Part shown: positions 35,374 through 41,343 of the stretch, one piece after another
Position numbering within the stretch: the stretch's first letter is position 1
How the letters are laid out: each line of letters begins with the position of its first letter
Origin: Gnetum montanum
Lineage: Eukaryota > Streptophyta > Gnetopsida > Gnetales > Gnetaceae
Assembly (NCBI GenBank): GCA_015680685.1
Contig: MNCI01005809.1
Location: 10,474-51,816, forward strand
Length of the DNA: 41,343 nt
Reading direction: 5' to 3'
The notes under the pieces: generated by a model
What the model was told of the DNA's origin: nothing
The model's input: the letters and a program-made list of their open reading frames with translations, nothing else
Database searches by the model: none
Made by a program: the position numbers and the translations under genes

Positions 35374-35388
35374 TACCCCCATGACTGA
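35374..35388 (-). promoter_or_regulatory. Polypurine tract of unit IVa
   Basis: The minus strand reads CAGTCATGGGGGTA directly before TGATG of the LTR. Confidence 0.75.
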
Positions 35389-35544
35389 ATAAAAACTCAT
35401 CCTTGAGTTACAAGGAGAACAAGCTTCATTGATTACACAGTGGATAGGTATGGGATTATTAACTGGAAAAACAAAAAATGAAATGATGTCATAGTGTGGG
35501 AAGACACAACACAGAAAAAATACTACAACTACAAAAAATGGAAC
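35389..35544 (-). other. 3' untranslated part of unit IVa
   Basis: Short stretch between the ORF A stop and the PPT, with the conserved actcatccttgagtt block shared with LTR III and unit B. Confidence 0.6.
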
Positions 35545-38334
35545 TCATGTAGTTCCTGGTGGCGGTGGCTCCTCCATGGGTGCTTTCCCTTTATCATGTG
35601 CTCTAGGCTTTGAAGGTTGACGACACTAAAGAATGGCCTGGAGCTTCTCCTCTTCGGTCCAAGGATCTTGTGCCATCCATGCTAATGTTTTGATGTTGGA
35701 TGGAGTCCGCACCTACCATAGACAGGGTAGTTGCGGGAACATTTGGTTGGCTTTGACATACCACGCCGCGAAAACCCATCGTTCCTCTTCATAGGCTTTG
35801 GCTTTATCTTTGTATTCATGAAGATCTATTAGCTGTCGAGCCAAGTCGGTTGCAACATCTTTTTGTCCCTGGTAGCTTTCTTTTACCACCACAAGTTCAA
35901 AATTTGCAACATCTAATTTTTCAACTAGTTTCTTGCGTTTTGCAAATTCTACTTCATACTTGAGATGGGTGGAAGCTACCTGCTGCTCGAGCTCTATTCT
36001 TGGGTGCCCTGCTATTAACATGGCAAGGTTGGCATATCTAAGGGTTGCCAACTCCATGTATTCTATCAAGTCTTGGATCTGTAGGTCCTAATGTTTAACT
36101 TCCGCTTGGTGGGCGAAGGCATAAGTGTCCAATATGGCCCTCCAATCAGTGTGCTGAGCACTAATGTTGTTGATCTGAGCCTTGGCCATATGGATCTCCT
36201 TCTCCAAGATTTTTTTGTACATCCCCACCTGATCACGGAAATGCTCCTTTAGCTTCTTGTGTCATTTAGCCTTATTCTGTCACGCGCTTATCTCAATTGC
36301 TGATTTTTGGCGAATAGCGCGTACCTCCTCCATTGAGAGGGTTCGATTCTCTCTGGCTAAATGGCTTACATCTCGGTTGACCCGAATGAATTGTTCTCGT
36401 AGCTGATGAAAGTGTTCATCGAGAACATTCTTTTATTTCTCCACAGAGGTCAATCAGAGGTTATCAGCAACCAACTGCTTGTTTTCTTCTTCTAAGGCCT
36501 TGAGTGCCTTAATATGCGCATGAGTTTGCACCCTTGCTGCGGAGGCATCCCAAGTGGTCGTCTCCTTTTCTTCTACCACCTTCTTATTTTCTGTGATCAA
36601 CTTTGTGAGTTTCTCCATTCTAAAGTTGTCTAGATGGTTTGTGGGAATTAATTGCAAAGGGTCCCGCTGTGCTGCTTGTAAGACTACGAGCTGCTCTTGT
36701 AGTTTCTACACTTCAGCTTCAGCATGCTCTACCCTTACTTCGGATATGACCAGCTTCCCCTTTATAGAAATAAGGTTTGATTGAATTGTTGTTACATCCT
36801 GAGGGATGTCAAATAGAGACGTCATTACTTGTCCTATTTGAAGTAATCTGTCAAGTACCTCCTCATGTTCCACAGGAGTCATTGAGGTTCTGGCAAGAGT
36901 TTGAGCATCCCGTGGTCCTGCAAAATCTTTCAGTGGCACAATAGGTACGTTAAAGGATTCTTTGATATGGTCAGCGACCACTTCAGCAGCTCTTGTGGCA
37001 TCCTGGTGTTTCATGACCACCATAGTGGCCCCTTCACCAGTTTCTAATTGCACTTGAAAAGATGTCGCATTTCCTGAGATCTTTTGTGACCATCTACTTT
37101 CCCCTCCTTCTGTTTGAATTGATAATTCATCCCTTGTGCGATCTAATGAAATAGTAGGCTGATCGACATCATCGATGATGTGGAAGAGGTTTGCGTCATC
37201 ATGACTTCCCCAACTAACCATCTCAGCGATGGCCCTAAGATGGCTCATCGACGGTCTGTAGTCATGCGACGATGGTGGTTGATCCTGACTTGTGCTGGGC
37301 CCTGCTTCTTGTTGTTGGCTGGGACCTGTGGCTGGAGGTTGATTGGGTCCTACAAGTTGAGTTGTAGGTGATCTAGTCATCTGTTCTTCTTCTTCATCTG
37401 GTCTCAGCCCTTCACCAGTGCTCTTTCTTAGAGCTGGCGTCTTTAGTAGTTCAGCATAAGAAGCATTCTGGGCTTTTTGAAGGACATCATTTGTGTATCC
37501 CCTAATACCAACCTGTTGGCACAGTTTTCTGATAAGGCAAGGAAAAGGCAACACCATCTTCCCTGACTTCCGTTCTTCAAATCGTCTGAAGATCTCCATC
37601 AAATATACATGGGAAAGGTTAGCATTAACCTTTCCCATCAACACTGCACATCCCCTAGCCGCATACATCGATATTCTTTTCAAAACTTTTGTGGGAAAGA
37701 GGTGATAGGTTCCAATTTTGAAATAAACTCTCTCTTCCATTGTCAATTCTCCAAAAGTTTTATCTCTAACATAAGCCTTCTCTAACCAATCCTTTCACAC
37801 ATCAAGGTCCGATCAGGTAGATAACCGAGCAACATGGGGGCCTGAATTCGGAAGGTTTAACACTTTCAAAATTGCCTACGCAGAAAAGTCTACTGTCACA
37901 CCACAAATGTTAACTGTGGTGCCTTGCTCCTTATTGTGCCAGAACTGGTACGTTTCACCTAAGTACTAGGCACCGCATTCAGAGAGGACAGGCCATAAGG
38001 GAGACCCCTTGAGGCGATCCCTAATAGCCTCAAGAGCGAACTCTACAAAAGATTCGAAGTTTAGCTCCACAATCATAGAAGCGAATGTGGACTTCTCATG
38101 GATAGCCTGAACACACTCTGAGTGCAACGTGAGTTGTTGTCCCAGTTCAGGCGCAGGAGCAGCTCCTCCTTTTGCCTACCTGGACCATCTGGTAGGAGGT
38201 TCTTCTTGATGGATGCTGAATGATTGCACCTCCTATTCTACATGTTGTCTGGAAGCGACTTGTCTTCCACCTCTCCGAGGTTGTTTCACTCCACCTTGAA
38301 CAGGACCCTACTGCTGTGCACGTTTCGGGGCCAT
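35545..38334 (-). pseudogene. ORF A: coiled-coil protein with a plant-transposon-like N-terminal part, stops only
   Basis: One frame of 929 codons runs from ATG at 38334 (MAPKRAQQ) to TGA at 35545. It has many stops but no frameshift. The N-terminal part has ICGVTVDFSA and ILKVLNLPN, later YFKIGTYHLFPTKVLKRISM and VLPFPCLIRKLCQQVGI; by eye this resembles the Pfam family called putative plant transposon protein (Transposase_32). A Pro/Gln/Ser-rich linker (PSQQQEAGPSTSQDQPP) follows, then a long coiled coil (KLVISEVRVEHAEAEV, KALEEENKQLV, LAMLIAGHPRIELEQQV), and the end KGKAPMEEPPPPGTT. No catalytic triad or nuclease motif was seen. It takes the place of gag between LTRs. The function is unknown. 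Confidence 0.65.
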
Positions 38335-38364
38335 CTGCAATCACACGGGCCAAGCGTTAGTAAG
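38335..38364 (-). promoter_or_regulatory. Possible branch point and 3' splice site just upstream of ORF A
   Basis: Between LTR IVb and the ORF A ATG the minus strand has TACTAAC, then 17 bases on TTGCAG, and the ATG follows at once. This is a good plant branch-point plus acceptor arrangement. No tRNA-Asp-like PBS is found in the same place. No donor was identified. Confidence 0.4.
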
Positions 38365-39323
38365 TGATGAGTGGCGAGGTACCCCTACACTCAACCATCC
38401 GAAACGAGCGTCGCACGCGCGATCCGGTCGAACTCCGTAGATGGACTGGTTGTGGCATCTAGATAGTTAGCCTTAGGTCGCAGTTCGTTGTCTTCCCATC
38501 TAGACTAGTTTTGCATATGTCACGTATGGTTTAGTCTAGATGAGGTGTATGATGTATTCTAATTCTAACGCTACTCCTGATGGCAATGGAAAAGAATATT
38601 AACTAATCTAAGCTAAGAGGAAAAGGGGTGAGAAAATCTAATCTAGCCTAAGTGCGACGAGCAACCGATTCCTTGATCAACCGTACACATCTTGGACTTC
38701 GTGCATGACTGCCACTGGGAGTACCAAGCATAGGCCTAGGTACGCCACTGGGATTACCAAGCGCAGACCCCAAATACGCCACTAGGTTACCAAGCGTAGA
38801 TCCCCCTAGCTACACCACTGGGCTACCAAGCAGTCACACTTAAATGCTCGTAATCAAGTCGTACTCATTCCGCTTCTAGGAGTTTAAGGGTTGAGAGACT
38901 AATCGCGATGAGTAATCGATTCCTTAACTAGCCATACACACCCGTAGATGCTCGTAGCTAAGTCGTACTCACACCGCGCTATGAAAGCAATAAATAACAT
39001 GAAATAAATAACAATAAATAAACTAAGTGAATGCTGCAATGATGAAGTAATCTCGATCTTTATTGACGGTCATGTGCGTGTCCAAGTACGGCACACTCGA
39101 ATAAAGACACCGTACAATCACATTCACCACACTGCGGGCAGACACGGGAAAATTCTAACTCTGGAGGGATCAAATTGCTAGAGCTTCGCTACACTAAAAC
39201 TGGGATCTGAAATGAGGAAGAGCCGCCTCTTATTTATAGAAATGACGGCTGACTGCAATATCGTGTACGCGATATCACAGGGAAGGACGCGATATCGCGG
39301 CCGACGCAGACCGCGTCTCATCA
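38365..39323 (-). repeat. LTR IVb, shared by two units
   Basis: It starts TGATGAGTGGCGAGGTACCCC and ends CTCATCA before a PPT. The minus-strand TATA box TATAAATA is at 39231-39239. GCGATATCGC is at 39289-39298. It differs from IVa mostly by transitions. Four tandem ccactgggattaccaag-type units lie at 38712-38840. Confidence 0.88.
38712..38840. repeat. 34-bp minisatellite in LTR IVb
   Basis: The word ccactgggattaccaag, with small changes, starts at 38712, 38745, 38779 and 38815 (spacings 33, 34, 36). LTRs IVa, II, III and the 9045 fragment have one to three copies per block. Confidence 0.85.
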
Positions 39324-39337
39324 TACCCCCACGACTA
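39324..39337 (-). promoter_or_regulatory. Polypurine tract of unit IVb
   Basis: The minus strand reads AGTCGTGGGGGTA before the LTR. Confidence 0.75.
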
Positions 39338-39494
39338 AATAAAAAATCTTCCTTGAGTTGCAAGGAGAACAAGCTTCAGTGAGTACACAATGGATAGGTA
39401 TGGGATTATTAACTAGAAAAAGAAATGGACAAATGTCGCAGTGTGGGAAGACACAACACAGAGAAAAAATGTTATAACTACAAAAATGTGGAAC

Positions 39495-41343
39495 TCATGT
39501 AGTTCCTAGTGGCGGTGGCTCCTCCATGGGTGCTTTCCCTTTATCACGTGCTCCAAGTTTTAAAGATTGATGGCGCTGAAGAATAGCCTGGAGCTTCTCC
39601 TCTTCGGTCCAAGGGTCTTGTGCCATCCATGCTGATGCTCTAATATTTGATGGAGTCGGCACTTCCCACAGACAGGGTAGTTGCGGGAACATCTGATTAG
39701 CTTTGACGTACCACGCCGAAAATACCCATCATTCCTCTTCGAAGGCTCTGGCTTTGTCTTTGTATTCGTGAAGTTCTGCTAGCCGGCGAGCCAAGTCGGT
39801 TGCCACATCTTTCTGTCCTTGATAGCTTTCTTTTACCACCGAGAGTTCAGAATTTGCAACATCCAATTTTTCAGCCAACTTCTTTCACTCTGCAAATTCT
39901 GCTTCATATTTGATGTAGGTGGAAGCTACCTACTGCTCGAGCTCTGACCTTGGGCGTCCTGCTGTTAACATGGCCAGGTTCACATACTGAAGATTTTCCA
40001 ACTCCATGTATTCAGTTAAGTCCTGGATCTGCAGGTCCCGGTTCTTAATTTCCGCCTGGTGGGCATAGGCATAAGTGTCCACAATTGCCCCCTAATCAGT
40101 GTGCTGGGCACTGATGCTATTAATTTGAGCTTTGGCCATTTGGATCTCCTTCTCCAGGATCTGTTTATACATCCCCACCTGATCACGGAAGTGCTCCTTC
40201 AGCTTCTCATGTCGTTTAGCCTCATTTTGCCACGCACTAATCTCGATGGCTGATTTCTGTCGAATAGCGCGCACCTCCTCCATTGAGAGGGTTCGATTTT
40301 CTCGGGCTAAACGGCTTACGTCTTGGTTGACTCGAATGAATTGTTCTCGCAGCCGATGAAAGTGCTCATCGAGAACATTCTTTTGCTTCTCCACAGAAGT
40401 CAACCGAAGGTTATCTGCAACCAACTGCTTATTCTCTTCCTGCAAGGCCTTGAGTGCCTTAAGATGCGCATGAGTTTGCGCCTTTGCTGCGGAGGCATCC
40501 CAAGTGGCCGTCTCCTTTTCTTCTGCCACCTTCTTATTTTCTGCAATTAATTTGGTTAATTGCTCGGTTTTAAAATTGTCTAACTGGTCTGCGGGAACCA
40601 ATCGCAAGGGATCCCGCTGTGCTGCTTGTAAGGCGATGAGCTGCTCTTGTAATTTCTGCACTTCAGCCTCAGCATGCTCAGCCCTTACTTCGGATATGAC
40701 CAGTTTTCCCTTGGTTGAAATGAGGTCTGACTGTATTATGATTACATCCTGAGGGATGTTAAACAGGGACGTTAAAACTTGTCCTGTTTGAAGCAATCTG
40801 TCCAATACATCCTCATGTTCAGCAGGAGTCATTGAGGTTCCGGCAATGGTTTGAGCATCCTATGCTCCTGAAAGATCTGCCAGTGGCACAACAGGTACAT
40901 TAAAGGAGTCCTTGATGTGGTCAGCGACCACCTCAGCTGCTCCTGCGGCATCCTAGTGTTGCATGACCACCACAGTGGCCCCTTCACCAGTCTCTAATTG
41001 AACTTGGAAAGATGCCACGTTTCCAGAGATCTGTTGTGACCATCTGCTTTCACCTCCTTCTGTTTGCATTGACAACTCACCCCTTGTGCGATCTATTGAA
41101 ATCGTAGGCTGGTTGGCATCATCGATGACACGGAAGAGATTGGCATCATCACGACTTCCCCAACTAATCGTCTCAGCAATAGCCCTCAAATGGCTCATTG
41201 ACGGTCGATAGTCTTGCGGCGGCGGCTGATCCTGACCTGTACCGGGTTCTGCTTCTTGTTGTTGGCTAGGACCTGTGGCCAGAGGTTGACTGGGTCCTGC
41301 AAGCTGAGTTGCAGGGGTTTTAGTCACTTGTTCTTCATCTCCC
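39495..41343 (-). pseudogene. ORF B: second copy of the coiled-coil ORF, partial
   Basis: It reads on the minus strand from beyond the window to TGA at 39495 (end MEEPPPLGTT). It aligns with ORF A over its whole visible length, including the PSQQQEAEPGTGQDQPP linker, DLISTKGKLVISEVRAEHAE and RTLSMEEVRAIRQKSAIEIS. It has its own stops, for example before GAIVDTY (40089) and before WVFSAW, at places where A reads a sense codon. The longest open part, 40832-40092, is 246 codons of predicted coiled coil. The start codon and N-terminal part are outside the window. Confidence 0.65.

Larger units (their letters stand above)
34416..41343 (-). mobile_element. Tandem LTR-ORF-LTR-ORF array IV
   Basis: Order on the plus coordinates: LTR IVa, PPT, ORF A, LTR IVb, PPT, ORF B (running off the window). 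Both LTRs are about 959 bp and both ORFs are the same family, so the middle LTR serves as 5' end of one unit and 3' end of the next. Such tandems usually come from recombination between LTRs. No gag, protease, RT or integrase is present, so the unit is non-autonomous. Confidence 0.8.

Noticed and set aside
35545-38334. ORF A as an active DNA transposase
   Set aside because: No DDE/DDD motif was visible, it lies between LTRs, and the family name resemblance does not show activity.
1-41343. tRNA or rRNA genes
   Set aside because: Only tRNA-complementary primer sites were seen; no cloverleaf or rRNA core sequence was recognised.

Overview
The window looks like intergenic DNA from a land plant with a large, repeat-rich genome. 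Almost everything that can be supported is LTR retrotransposon, mostly on the minus strand, nested and decayed to different degrees. Plant signs are Ty3/gypsy gag types with plant-style zinc knuckles, primer-binding sites complementary to plant tRNA-Asp, and stop codons that look like decay of methylated cytosines. No intact host gene, tRNA, rRNA, CRISPR array or prokaryotic operon was seen. The species cannot be named from the sequence.

Layout. (1) 1-4787: 5' part of a fairly young, GC-rich Ty3/gypsy (Tat-type) element T on the minus strand: gag with three in-frame stops, a candidate PBS, and a long LTR whose upstream half is packed with hairpin-forming repeats. (2) 4788-9618: older element I (minus), with gag and aspartic protease in one frame, a decayed tRNA-Asp PBS and a 5' LTR, followed by a broken LTR of the same family. 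(3) 9619-11526: AT-rich DNA with a plus-strand gag-like relic. (4) 11532-16600: element II, a complete gag-only element with two LTRs, PPT, PBS and an ATTGC target-site duplication. (5) 16606-21583: AT-rich DNA with a minus-strand gene relic that appears to have introns. (6) 21584-22455: LTR III, with a decayed PBS on one side and a PPT on the other. (7) 22456-29790: gag relic III, a plus-oriented LTR and LTR scraps. (8) 29791-33400: a minus-strand element with an initiator-Met-type PBS and unrecognised ORFs. (9) 33402-34415: plus-strand gag V, cut by the next insertion. (10) 34416-41343: tandem LTR-ORF-LTR-ORF array IV carrying a coiled-coil ORF in place of gag.

Main idea. LTRs I, II, III, IVa and IVb share one layout: TGATGAG at the edge, a TATAAATA box, a GGGGGTA polypurine tract, and in I-III a tRNA-Asp-type PBS. 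They flank different cargo: gag-protease, gag only, a coiled-coil ORF, and perhaps an intron-bearing gene. The promoter-proximal repeats inside the LTRs also differ between members. This fits non-autonomous elements using one set of cis signals while reverse transcriptase and integrase come from elsewhere; no RT, RNase H or integrase was seen in the window. Younger parts (T, IV) are richer in GC and CpG than older parts (I-III).
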